From assembly GCF_004005495.1 (NCBI RefSeq), contig NZ_RZYA01000013.1, forward strand, positions 124,001-188,000: a DNA stretch of 64,000 bases, read 5' to 3'. Origin of the DNA: Streptomyces antnestii. GTDB taxonomy: Bacteria; Actinomycetota; Actinomycetes; Streptomycetales; Streptomycetaceae. The position numbers and the translations under genes were made by a program. Below, piece after piece: positions 16,855 to 24,829 of this stretch; position 1 is the first letter of the stretch; the number at the start of each line of letters is the position of its first letter. The notes under the pieces were generated by a model, which searched no databases, was not told the origin of the DNA, and was given only the letters and a program-made list of their open reading frames with translations.

Positions 16855-17355
16855 CTACACCGCCTCGTACGCCATCCCCGGATACGTCCCGGGAAACGCC
16901 TCAGGACGCGTCCGCCCGGGATACGCGCCCGCCCCCGCGGCACCCGCGCCGCAGCGGTCGATCTCGCACCAGATGGCCTTGCCCGTGCCCTCCGGGCGCC
17001 ATCCCCAGCGGTCCGCCAGGCCGTCGACGAGTTCCAGGCCGCGGCCGTTGGTCTCGTCGCCGTCGGCGTGCCGGGGGGCCGGCGGGCGGTCACTGGCGTC
17101 GGCCACCTCCACGCGGACCGTGCCGACGCTCGCCCCCGCCGGGAGACCCGGCAGCAGCATGCGCAGAACGGCCGGACAGCCCGTGTGCACCACGGCGTTG
17201 GTGACCAGCTCCGAGACGATCAGGATGAGCGTCTCCGCCAGTGGCTCATCGGCCTCTATGCCTGACCCGGCCAGGCGCGAACGCACCCACCTGCGGGCGC
17301 GCCCCACCTCCGCGGGATCGGCCCCGACCTCCAGCTGAACTTGAAGCACCTGCAC
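16855..17355 (-). CDS. ATP-binding protein, HATPase_c anti-sigma (RsbW/SpoIIAB-like)
   Basis: 166 residues from a GTG. The Bergerat ATP-binding fold is visible: N-box SELVTNAVVHTG (about residues 48-59), G1 segment VRVEVADASDRPP (about 80-92), and G2 NGRGLELVDGLADRWGW (about 103-119). Such single-domain kinases in Streptomyces bind and inhibit sigma-B-like factors or phosphorylate STAS antagonists. A STAS protein lies at 23588, but there is no evidence they are partners. The tail after residue 135 is Gly/Ala/Pro-rich and probably disordered. Confidence 0.88.
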   Translation of the reverse strand: MQVLQVQLEVGADPAEVGRARRWVRSRLAGSGIEADEPLAETLILIVSELVTNAVVHTGCPAVLRMLLPGLPAGASVGTVRVEVADASDRPPAPRHADGDETNGRGLELVDGLADRWGWRPEGTGKAIWCEIDRCGAGAAGAGAYPGRTRPEAFPGTYPGMAYEAV

Positions 17356-17782
17356 CGCTCACACCATCCGAACCGGCGGACACATCGCCTCGGGACTGTG
17401 ACAAGTCAAGGAGCTCACGGACCGTGATCCCCTTGGAAGACAGCATGGTTGACGTACAGTCACCCCAACAAGCGCTTCGGGCATATTCCAGCGCGAAGGA
17501 GTACGCGTGCGCCATACTGTGCGACGCGTCCTGCGGGGAGTCGAACGGGCGGACGTGACGCCCTCCCGTGCGCTGCGAGCGGCGTGCAACGCCGGATCCG
17601 GGGCCGCCTCAGGGGCAACACCGGGATGGCTCGGACTCGCAACCGCTCGCATCCCACACAAGGTACCGGAGCGGAACCCGACTGCGTGCCGTGACGAGTC
17701 CCGCGCAGGACACAACCCGATATCGACGTTCCGTGACCGTCCGTACACGGGTTCGCCCGTGCCGCGGCTCAGGATCCGGACG
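17356..17782. other. Intergenic stretch upstream of HATPase gene
   Basis: 427 bases. It contains the promoter region of the leftward HATPase gene and TTGACG (17449-17454), a possible rightward -35 box. A 38-codon frame beginning ATG GTT GAC at 17442 with GGAAG upstream and a leftward frame starting near 17447 (MLSSKGITVRELLDLSQSR) are present, but neither has a recognisable domain and I do not call a gene. Confidence 0.5.
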
Positions 17783-18646
17783 TCACAGCGCCGCCGCCAG
17801 CACCTCCTCCGTCTCCCGCGCCGTGCGGCCCGCCCCGGCGCGCACCCAGGCCCGTTTGAGATGCAGATGCACGTCGGCCTCCCACGTGAAGCCCATGCCG
17901 CCGTGCACCTGGACACAGTCGCGCGCGTTGCGGACCGCCGCCTCGTCGGCGAGCAGTTCGGCGGCGGCGGTCTCCACCGGATCCCCGGTGACGGCCGCCG
18001 CGTACACCGCCGCGCGCGCCAGCTCGGTCCGCACGAGCATCTGGGCGCACAGGTGCTTGACGGCCTGGAAGGCACCGATGGGCTGCCCGAACTGCTCGCG
18101 TTCGCGGGCGTGTTGAACGGCCATCTCGCAGGTGCGCCCGGCGGAGCCGAGCTGTTCGGCGGCCGTGAGGAGTACGGCCTCCGGGGTGCGGGGCGCGTAC
18201 GGGCCCGGCAGCCGGTGCAGGGGCGTGAGCGGGTCGACGGAGCGCAGCGGAGCGGCGCCGGACGCGTCGGCGAGGACGACGTCCGACGCGTCGAGCCACG
18301 GCAGGAGTTCTCCATCGGCGTCGGTCACGACCGTCTCGCCCGTGGCCGCGCCCGGCACGGTGCCCGCGGCGAGATGGGTGGCGACGAGGGGGCCCGGCAG
18401 CAGGACGCGGCCCGCCTCCTCGAAGACGAGGACGGCCTCGGGCAGTCCGAGGCCGACGCCGCCGTCCGCCTCGGGGAGGCGCAGGGCGAAGAAGCCCGCC
18501 TCCCCCAGGGCGCGCCAGAGTTCGCGGTCCAGGTGTCCGGGCACGTCCACGGCGGCGCGCAGGGCGTCGCGGTCGAACCGGCCGGCGAGCAGGTCGCGTA
18601 CGCCCTGCCGCAGGGCCCGTTGGTCGTCGGTGAGCTGGAAGTCCAT
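17783..18646 (-). CDS. Short acyl-CoA dehydrogenase subunit
   Basis: 287 residues from the ATG at 18646 (GGAGG nine bases upstream, inside the end of the previous gene); a GTG at 18652 overlapping the upstream stop adds two residues. Compared with the usual 380-400, about 100 residues of the middle beta domain are missing: FEEAGRVLLPGPLVATHLAA runs quickly into the helical domain EREQFGQPIGAFQAVKHLCAQ (about 190-210) and VHGGMGFTWEADVHLHLKRAW. Short subunits of this kind form alpha2beta2 heterotetramers with a full-length partner in steroid-degrading actinobacteria. The gene encoded directly upstream (18649-19809) is the obvious partner. Confidence 0.88.
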   Translation of the reverse strand: MDFQLTDDQRALRQGVRDLLAGRFDRDALRAAVDVPGHLDRELWRALGEAGFFALRLPEADGGVGLGLPEAVLVFEEAGRVLLPGPLVATHLAAGTVPGAATGETVVTDADGELLPWLDASDVVLADASGAAPLRSVDPLTPLHRLPGPYAPRTPEAVLLTAAEQLGSAGRTCEMAVQHAREREQFGQPIGAFQAVKHLCAQMLVRTELARAAVYAAAVTGDPVETAAAELLADEAAVRNARDCVQVHGGMGFTWEADVHLHLKRAWVRAGAGRTARETEEVLAAAL

Positions 18647-18648
18647 GC

Positions 18649-19809
18649 TCACTTACCTCCCTTCGGCAGGCCGAGGATGCGTTCGGCGACGATGTTGTGC
18701 TGGATCTGGGAGGTGCCGGCGGCGATCGTGTAGGACAGCGACGACAGCCGGTCGAGGGTCCAGTCGTGGTCCGCGTCGAGTGCTCCCCCGGCGCCCAGCA
18801 CTTCGGCGGCGGCGTCGAAGAGTTCCTGACGGGCGTGCGAGTAGCGGAGCTTGAAGACGGAGCCGCCGATGCCGGGGACGCCGCCCGCGCGCTGCGACTC
18901 GCTGACGTTCCACTGCGTGAGCCGCCACAGGGCGCGGAACTCGGCGTTGAGACGGCCGAGCCTGCGGCGCAGCACGGCGTCGTCCCAGCGGCCGTTCTTG
19001 CGGGCCTGCGCGGCCAGTTCGCCGAGGACGCGGCGGCAGGCGACGACCTCGCCGACGAACGCGGTGCCGCGTTCGAAGGACAGCGTCACCATCGTGACGC
19101 GCCAGCCGTCGTTCTCCTCGCCGACCCGGTTGGCGACGGGTATGCGCACGTCGTCGAGGAACATCTCGGCGAACTCCGCGGAGCCGGCGAGCGTGCGCAG
19201 CGGCCGGACGGTGATGCCGGGCGCGTCCATCGGCATGGCGAGCCAGGTGATGCCGCGGTGCTTGGGCGCGGCCGGGTCGGTGCGCACGAGGAGTTCGCAC
19301 CAGTCGGCGACCTCCGCGTGCGAGGTCCAGATCTTGGACCCGCTGACCACGTAGTGGTCGCCGTCCCGCACCGCGCGCGTGCGCAGCGACGCGAGGTCGG
19401 AGCCGGCGTCCGGTTCGCTGAACCCCTGGCACCACACCTCGTCGCCGCGCAGGACCGGCGGCAGCCAGCGCGCCCGCTGCTCGGCCGTGCCCTCGGCGGC
19501 GATCGTCGGCCCGGCGTGCAGCAGGCCGACGAAGTTGGCGCCCACGTAAGGGGCGCCCGCCTTCTCGGTCTCCTCCAGGAAGATCAGGTGCTGGGTGGGG
19601 GTGGCGCCCCGGCCGCCCGCGTCGGCGGGCCAGTGCAGGCCCGCGTACCCGGCGTCGTACAGCCTGCGCTGCCAGCCGAGGTCGTAGGCGCGGCGGCCCG
19701 GCCAGTCGTCGGGGGACGGCTTCGGCGGCAGGCCGGGGAGCACCGAGGCGAGCCACTCCCGCAGCTTCGCCCGGAACTCCTCTTCCTCGTCCGTGTAGGT
19801 CAGGTCCAC
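18649..19809 (-). CDS. Acyl-CoA dehydrogenase, full-length subunit
   Basis: 386 residues. Hallmarks: start MDLTYTDEEEEFRAKLREWL, WCQGFSEPDAGSDLASLRT (about residues 125-143), GSKIWTSHAEVADWCELLVR, and C-terminal TIAAGTSQIQHNIVAERILG. Overlaps the short subunit gene by the stop-start region and follows the amidohydrolase by 10 bases, so all three form one operon (amidohydrolase, long subunit, short subunit) read leftward from operator F. Predicted to form a heteromeric FAD enzyme with the short subunit (inference). Confidence 0.92.
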   Translation of the reverse strand: MDLTYTDEEEEFRAKLREWLASVLPGLPPKPSPDDWPGRRAYDLGWQRRLYDAGYAGLHWPADAGGRGATPTQHLIFLEETEKAGAPYVGANFVGLLHAGPTIAAEGTAEQRARWLPPVLRGDEVWCQGFSEPDAGSDLASLRTRAVRDGDHYVVSGSKIWTSHAEVADWCELLVRTDPAAPKHRGITWLAMPMDAPGITVRPLRTLAGSAEFAEMFLDDVRIPVANRVGEENDGWRVTMVTLSFERGTAFVGEVVACRRVLGELAAQARKNGRWDDAVLRRRLGRLNAEFRALWRLTQWNVSESQRAGGVPGIGGSVFKLRYSHARQELFDAAAEVLGAGGALDADHDWTLDRLSSLSYTIAAGTSQIQHNIVAERILGLPKGGK

Positions 19810-19819
19810 GGTGCGGCCC

Positions 19820-21028
19820 CTACTTGTCGGACTTGTCGAGGTCGAGGCCGAGCATGCGGATGGCGTTGCCCCGCATGAGTTTGTAGACCGTCTCGTCGTC
19901 GAGACCCTTCACGTGGTCTAGGGCGACCTCCTTGGTGTGCGGGAAGGTCGAGTCGACGTGCGGGTAGTCCGTCTCGAAGGTCGCGTTGTCCCGGCCGACG
20001 ACGTCGAGCGACGCGACGCCGTGCTTGTCCCGGAAGAAGCAGCAGAACATCTGCCGGTAGTAGTACGTCGACGGCGGCTCGGGGATGAGGTCACGCACCC
20101 CGCCCCAGGCCCGGTGCTCCTCCCAGACGTCGTCCGCGCGCTCCAGGGCGTACGGGATCCAGCCCATCTGGCCCTCGCTGTAGGCGAGTTTGAGGCGCGG
20201 GAACTTCACCAGGACCCCGGAGAAGAGGAAGTCCATCATCGACGCCATCGCGTTGTTGAAGCTGAGCGAGGCCTGGACGGCGGGTGGGGCGTCGGGGGAC
20301 GCGGCGGGCATCTGGGACGAGGACCCGATGTGCATGTTGACTACGGTCCCGGTCTCCTGGCACGCCCTGAAGAACGGATCCCAGTACCCGGAGTGGATGG
20401 ACGGCAGCCCGAGGTGGGTGGGGATCTCGGAGAACGTGACCGCCCGGACGCCGCGCGCCGCGTTGCGGTGGATCTCGGCGACGGCGAGGTCGATGTCCCA
20501 CAGCGGGATGATGCAGAGCGGGATGAGACGGCCGCCGCTGTCGCCGCACCACTCCTCGACCATCCAGTCGTTGTAGGCGCGCACGCAGGCGAGCGCCACC
20601 TCCTTGTCCTTGGCCTCGGCGAACGTCTGGCCGCAGAAGCGCGGGAAGGTGGGGAAGCAGAGGCTGGCCTCGACGTGGTTGAGGTCCATGTCCGCGAGGC
20701 GGGCCTTGGGGTCCCAGCAGCCGCGCCGCATCTCCGCGCGCGTGATGCCTTCGAGGGTCATGTCGTCACGGTCGAAGCCGACGGCGGCGATGTTGCGCTT
20801 GTAAGGGAACTTCAGGTCCTCGTAGATCCACCAGTCCGTCGGGGGGCCGTCCGGATCCATCGTGATCTGGTACTTGCCCGCCACGTAGGCGAGCTCGCCG
20901 ATCCCGGCCGTGAGCGGCTGCGGGCCCCGGTCCCGGTACTTCGCCGGCAGCCAGGTCGAGAAGAGGTGCGCGGGCTCGATCACATGGTCGTCGACGCTGA
21001 TGATCCGGGGCAGTTCCATCGGGTCCAT
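19820..21028 (-). CDS. Amidohydrolase-family (amidohydrolase_2) protein
   Basis: 402 residues of TIM-barrel metal hydrolase type, related to ACMSD and gamma-resorcylate decarboxylases. Visible elements: SVDDHVIEPAHLF (about residues 10-22, DxHxxEP variant of the metal site), NHVEASLCFPTFPRFCGQTF, VVNMHIGSSSQMP (His in the central metal site), and FETDYPHVDSTFP (about 366-378) with the conserved Asp and His near the end. The family hydrolyses or decarboxylates small acids and also includes proteins found in steroid-like catabolic clusters; substrate unknown. First gene of its operon. Confidence 0.87.
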   Translation of the reverse strand: MDPMELPRIISVDDHVIEPAHLFSTWLPAKYRDRGPQPLTAGIGELAYVAGKYQITMDPDGPPTDWWIYEDLKFPYKRNIAAVGFDRDDMTLEGITRAEMRRGCWDPKARLADMDLNHVEASLCFPTFPRFCGQTFAEAKDKEVALACVRAYNDWMVEEWCGDSGGRLIPLCIIPLWDIDLAVAEIHRNAARGVRAVTFSEIPTHLGLPSIHSGYWDPFFRACQETGTVVNMHIGSSSQMPAASPDAPPAVQASLSFNNAMASMMDFLFSGVLVKFPRLKLAYSEGQMGWIPYALERADDVWEEHRAWGGVRDLIPEPPSTYYYRQMFCCFFRDKHGVASLDVVGRDNATFETDYPHVDSTFPHTKEVALDHVKGLDDETVYKLMRGNAIRMLGLDLDKSDK

Positions 21029-21071
21029 CGTGTCCCCTCACCTGACAGTTTCTGATGGCGTTTCGGATGGT

Positions 21072-21130
21072 GGTTCTGGTGCTGGTTCCGGCGCTGGTTC
21101 TGGCGCGGTTCCGGCGCTGGCTCTGGTGCT
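21072..21130. repeat. 12-bp imperfect tandem repeat in promoter region
   Basis: About five units of GGTTCYGGYGCT in tandem, bordered by two copies of GTTTCTGATGG (21048-21058 and 21131-21141). Lies between the amidohydrolase start and operator F. Confidence 0.8.
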
Positions 21131-21134
21131 GTTT

Positions 21135-21149
21135 CTGATGGGTCGTCAG
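21135..21149. promoter_or_regulatory. Operator F, amidohydrolase operon
   Basis: CTGATGGGTCGTCAG, one base off the CTGAC-N5-GTCAG palindrome, about 107 bases upstream of the leftward amidohydrolase start. A weaker CTGACAGTTTCTGAT pair is at 21042-21056, nearer the start. Confidence 0.55.
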
Positions 21150-21212
21150 ATAGCAGGCTAGCTGCGCACCCCTGGACCGACAAGGCGCAGCGCTCTACGC
21201 TCTGCCCACGAT

Positions 21213-21227
21213 CTGACTATCCGTCAG
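21213..21227. promoter_or_regulatory. Operator G, acyl-CoA synthetase promoter
   Basis: CTGACTATCCGTCAG, perfect 5-bp arms, 31 bases before the start at 21258; TATCCG at its centre may be a -10 element. Confidence 0.7.
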
Positions 21228-21257
21228 GTCGGGTCGCCCGTTTCGAGGGGGAGCACC

Positions 21258-22808
21258 GTGAACGACACCGCACACGCCCTGGGCGCGAGCGCGACGCTCT
21301 GGGAACTGATCGAACGCCGCGCCGCCCTCACACCCGACACCCCGGTCCTGATCCAGTCCGCCCCCGACCCGGCCGACGACCGGCGCCTGACCTTCGGCGA
21401 GCTGCGCACCCGCGGCGAACGGGTCGCGGCGGGCCTGTACGACATGGGCGTACGCCCCGGCACGGTCGTCGCCTGGCAGCTGCCCACCCGCATCGAGACC
21501 GCGCTGCTCTCCTTCGCCCTCGCCCGGATCGGCGCCGTCCAGTCCCCCGTCATCCCCTTCTACCGGGACCGCGAGGTCGGCTTCGCGCTGCGCGAGTCGA
21601 AGGCCGAGTTCTTCGCGACACCGGGCGTGTGGCGCGGCTTCGACCACACCGAGATGGCCCGCCGCCTCGGCGCGCGCGGCGTCTTCGAGGCGTACGACGA
21701 ACTGCCCGACGGCGACCCGTCCGTCCTGCCGCCACCGCCCTCCGACGGCACGTCCGTGCGCTGGATCTACTGGACCTCCGGCACGACCTCCGACCCCAAG
21801 GGCGTCCTCCACACCGACCGCTCACTGATCGCCGGCGGCTCCTGCCTCGCGCACGCCCTGCACCTGTCGTCGGCCGACGTCGGCTCGATGGCGTTCCCCT
21901 TCGCGCACATCGCGGGCCCCGACTACACGGTCATGCTGCTCCTGTACGGGTTCCCCGCGGTGATGTTCGAGCAGTTCGCGCTGCCGGACGCGCTCGACGG
22001 CTACCGGCGGCACGGCGTGACCGTCGCGGGCGGCTCCACCGCGTTCTACTCCATGTTCCTGACCGAGCAGCGCAAGGCGCCCGAGGAGAAACTCATCCCG
22101 ACGCTTCGGCTGCTCGCGGGCGGCGGTGCGCCCAAGCCGCCCGAGATCTATCACTCGGTCGTGCGCGAGATGGGCTGTCAGCTCACCCATGGCTACGGCA
22201 TGACCGAGGTCCCCATGATCACGATGGGCGCCCCCGACGACACGAGCGAGAACCTGGCGACGACGGAGGGGCGGCCCCCCGAGGGCATGGAGATCCGCAT
22301 CACCGATGCCGACGGCAAGCAGCTCCCGTACGGCGTGGACGGCGAGGTCAGGCTGCGCGGGGAGGCCGTCTGCCAGGGCTATCTGGACCCCGTGCAGTCG
22401 GCGGCCGCGTTCGACGACGACGGGTTCCTCGTCACCGGCGACCTGGGACACGTACGGGAGACCGGGCATCTGGTGCTCACCGGGCGGGCCAAGGACATCA
22501 TCATCCGCAAGGGCGAGAACATCTCCGCCAAGGAGATCGAGGACCTGCTGCACGCGCACCCCGCCGTCGGTGACGCGGCGGTCGTGGGGCTGCCGGATCC
22601 GGAGCGGGGCGAGCGCGTGTGCGCGGTCGTCGTCCAGCGCGACGGCACGGAGCCGCTGACGCTGGAGGCGATGGCGTCCCACCTGCGGGCGGAAGGGCTG
22701 TCCACGTACAAGCTGCCGGAACAGCTGGAGCTGGTGGACGCCCTTCCGCGCAACGACACCCTGCGCAAGGTGCTCAAGTACAAGCTGCGGGAGCGGTATT
22801 CGGCGTGA
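21258..22808 (+). CDS. AMP-forming acyl-CoA synthetase
   Basis: 516 residues, ANL superfamily: carboxylate plus ATP plus CoA to acyl-CoA plus AMP. Motifs: P-loop YWTSGTTSDPKGVLHT (about residues 171-186), GYGMTEVPM (about 311-319), the hinge region TGDLGHVRETGHLVLTGR (about 392-410) and IIIRKGENISAKEIEDLL, and the C-terminal catalytic Lys in NDTLRKVLKYKLRER. A strong ribosome site GAGGGGGAG precedes the GTG. With operator G at its promoter it probably activates a carboxylic acid entering the island's pathway; the exact acid is unknown. It complements the ADP-forming synthetase at 6038. Confidence 0.93.
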   Translation: MNDTAHALGASATLWELIERRAALTPDTPVLIQSAPDPADDRRLTFGELRTRGERVAAGLYDMGVRPGTVVAWQLPTRIETALLSFALARIGAVQSPVIPFYRDREVGFALRESKAEFFATPGVWRGFDHTEMARRLGARGVFEAYDELPDGDPSVLPPPPSDGTSVRWIYWTSGTTSDPKGVLHTDRSLIAGGSCLAHALHLSSADVGSMAFPFAHIAGPDYTVMLLLYGFPAVMFEQFALPDALDGYRRHGVTVAGGSTAFYSMFLTEQRKAPEEKLIPTLRLLAGGGAPKPPEIYHSVVREMGCQLTHGYGMTEVPMITMGAPDDTSENLATTEGRPPEGMEIRITDADGKQLPYGVDGEVRLRGEAVCQGYLDPVQSAAAFDDDGFLVTGDLGHVRETGHLVLTGRAKDIIIRKGENISAKEIEDLLHAHPAVGDAAVVGLPDPERGERVCAVVVQRDGTEPLTLEAMASHLRAEGLSTYKLPEQLELVDALPRNDTLRKVLKYKLRERYSA

Positions 22809-22824
22809 GCGGTGTGCGCGCGCG

Positions 22825-23337
22825 TTACTCGGGGACGGTGAAGTACGTGGCGAAGGCCGCCACGATGTCCGGCTCCGCGATGCGGCCGTCGCCGTCCGCG
22901 TCGAGCGCGGCGGCCGACGCGTTCGCGATGTCCGGGGGCACGCCGAGCGCCCTGAGGACGCGCTCGGTCTCGCCCGGGGTGACCGCGCCGTCCCCGTCGG
23001 CGTCCGCCACGGCGATCGCGGCGTCGAGGAAGGGGCGGGCGATCTCGGCGAACCGCCCCGGATTGTCGGCCAGGCGCTTGACCGCGCCGCCCACGAACTC
23101 GTCCCGGGTGATGCGCTGGTCGCCGTCCCGGTCGGCGATCCCGGCCATCCCCTGCCAGAACGCCTCGGCCCCGATGTACAGGGCCTGCCCCTTCTCGCAG
23201 CGCGCCTTCACACCGAACTCGGCGAGCAGCGCGGCGGCCGCCGTGCTGAAGTCCTCACGGGAGATGTAGCCGTTGCCGTCCTGGTCGAAGGTGGCGAAAC
23301 GGGCCGCGATCCTGCGCTCGTAATCGGCACTGTCCAT
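22825..23337 (-). CDS. EF-hand calcium-binding protein (calerythrin/CalD-like)
   Basis: 170 residues from the ATG at 23337; a longer frame to 23481 has no homologous-looking extension. Four EF-hand loops are visible: DQDGNGYISREDF (about residues 17-29), DRDGDQRITRDEF (about 70-82), DADGDGAVTPGET (about 113-125) and DADGDGRIAEPDI (about 147-159). All four keep acidic residues at positions 1, 3 and 12 or a near equivalent, although the last two end in Glu/Thr and Asp/Ile variants and may bind more weakly. Probably a cytosolic calcium buffer or sensor. No operon partner. Confidence 0.92.
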   Translation of the reverse strand: MDSADYERRIAARFATFDQDGNGYISREDFSTAAAALLAEFGVKARCEKGQALYIGAEAFWQGMAGIADRDGDQRITRDEFVGGAVKRLADNPGRFAEIARPFLDAAIAVADADGDGAVTPGETERVLRALGVPPDIANASAAALDADGDGRIAEPDIVAAFATYFTVPE

Positions 23338-23587
23338 GGTTTTCGGGCCGCCTCGATTCCGCGGTTCGGTTACGTGTACGCGTACGTGTACGCGCTCTGT
23401 GGCAGCGAGCGTACGTCGTGGAGGGGCGCCGGGTGCCCTGACAGCAACGCTTGTGCCAAGACCGGGGGAATTCCGCGACAACTTCCGCGCCCGCGCGCCG
23501 GGGGCGTCGGATGTGTGGGGGGGGTGGGTCTTGCTCTGTACGGGGGTCGGGTCTTCCTCGCGGGCAGGACGGGCGGGGCTTCGCCGG

Positions 23588-23962
23588 TCAGGCGGAGAGG
23601 GGGGACGCCTCGTCGTTCACTGCCGTGAGGACGTCCGGGTACACCTCGAAGAGGCGGCGGACGCCGAGCGCCGACAGGACCCGGTTCACGTGCGAGCCGT
23701 CCTCGGCTCCTTTGGCCGGCAGGATCAGCCGGAGCTCACCCCGGCACGACCGCATCAGCCGGCGTGCGGCGATCAGCACGCCGACCCCGCTCGAATCGCA
23801 GAAGAGGACCTGCGAGAGATCGAGGACGAGGCTGCGCCGGCCGTCCGCGACCGCGTCGTGCACCCGCTGGCGCAGCGCGGGAGAGGTGGCGATGTCCATC
23901 TCGCCCGACACCCGCACGACGGCCCAGCCATCCTGCTGTCCCTCGGTCACTCTGAGCGTCAC
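23588..23962 (-). CDS. STAS-domain anti-sigma factor antagonist
   Basis: 124 residues consisting of one STAS domain. Typical pieces: VVRVSGEMDIATSPALRQRV (about residues 16-35) and the phospho-acceptor segment LSQVLFCDSSGVGVLIAARR (about 49-68) with the conserved DSSG serine that RsbW-like kinases phosphorylate. Works by partner switching to release a sigma-B-like factor. No cognate kinase or sigma factor is adjacent; the HATPase at 16855 is about 6 kb away. Monocistronic. Confidence 0.92.
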   Translation of the reverse strand: MTLRVTEGQQDGWAVVRVSGEMDIATSPALRQRVHDAVADGRRSLVLDLSQVLFCDSSGVGVLIAARRLMRSCRGELRLILPAKGAEDGSHVNRVLSALGVRRLFEVYPDVLTAVNDEASPLSA

Positions 23963-24241
23963 GCGCCACGCCTCTCGCCGATCCGGAACCCCTGCTTACG
24001 TTTGTCCTCTCTCGCGGCTGCCCGGCCGCGAGACGCTGAAACACCACTGCAGACGTATCACATATAGGCGGGTTAAGACCCAAGTGATCTGATTTTGGGT
24101 CCCCTTCGACGCCGAAGGCCCGCGCAACGTGACCAAGCCCTTACCATCCGCATCCGGCCAGGTCCACCTTTGCGGCAAAGGCACGTGCGTTGTCGGCGGC
24201 TCCGACTACATTCGAGGGGAAGCACACGGTGAGGGGGCCGC

Positions 24242-24829
24242 ATGGCCAAGGAAACTCCGACCCGGTGGGACCGGAGGATGCAGCAGCGGCTCGCGCACGG
24301 GGAAGCGGCCGCGCTCGGCGAGCTGTACGACCGCTTCGCGTCCCTCGTGCACGGGCTCGCGCACCGCGTCCTCGGCGACGAGGACGCGGCCGACCGCATC
24401 ACCCGCGACGTCTTCACCCATGTCTGGGAGAACCCCGAGGCGTACGACCCCAAGCAGGGGCCGCTGCGCTCCTGGATCGCCACGCTGACGCACGGGCGCG
24501 CGGTCCAGCGCCTGCGCCAGACCGAGTCCGCCGCGCTCGTCCGCAGCGGGCAGGGCACCACGGAGGACCTGGAGCGCAAGGTGCGGCACGCCTCCGCCGC
24601 CGCCCGCGCGGACTACATCGTCACGGCGATGCCCGCCCCGCTGCGGGCCGCGCTCGAACTGGCCTACTTCCAGCGCCGGGACTACCGCCAGACAGCGGTC
24701 GATCTCGGCGTCACCGAGGACGAGGCGCGCCGCCGCCTGCGCCTCGGCCTGCAGCTGCTCTCCACCGCCCACGACGCGGGCGCGTCCGGCACCCCTCCGG
24801 GGCCTCCGGGATACGGGAGGGCACTGTGA
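24242..24829 (+). CDS. ECF-type RNA polymerase sigma factor
   Basis: 195 residues. Region 2 is recognisable in LGELYDRFASLVHGLAHRVLGDEDAADRITRDVFTHVWEN (in order, about residues 24-63) and region 4 in AALELAYFQRRDYRQTAVDLGVTEDEARRRLRLGLQLL (about 139-177). The -10-binding helix is somewhat divergent. A ribosome site GAGGGGG precedes the ATG. The stop overlaps the GTG of the next gene (GTGA), which encodes a zinc-finger protein, the usual arrangement for a sigma and its anti-sigma factor. Confidence 0.88.
   Translation: MAKETPTRWDRRMQQRLAHGEAAALGELYDRFASLVHGLAHRVLGDEDAADRITRDVFTHVWENPEAYDPKQGPLRSWIATLTHGRAVQRLRQTESAALVRSGQGTTEDLERKVRHASAAARADYIVTAMPAPLRAALELAYFQRRDYRQTAVDLGVTEDEARRRLRLGLQLLSTAHDAGASGTPPGPPGYGRAL

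Noticed and set aside
17246..17515. 89-codon leftward frame (MAHAYSFALEYARSACWGDC) overlapping the HATPase start
   Set aside because: It runs into the HATPase gene in another frame and turns Gly/Arg-rich; no ribosome site decides it.
24190..24825. Upstream extension of the zinc-finger protein in frame to 24190
   Set aside because: It would overlay the whole sigma factor gene in another frame; the GTG at 24826 has a good ribosome site.
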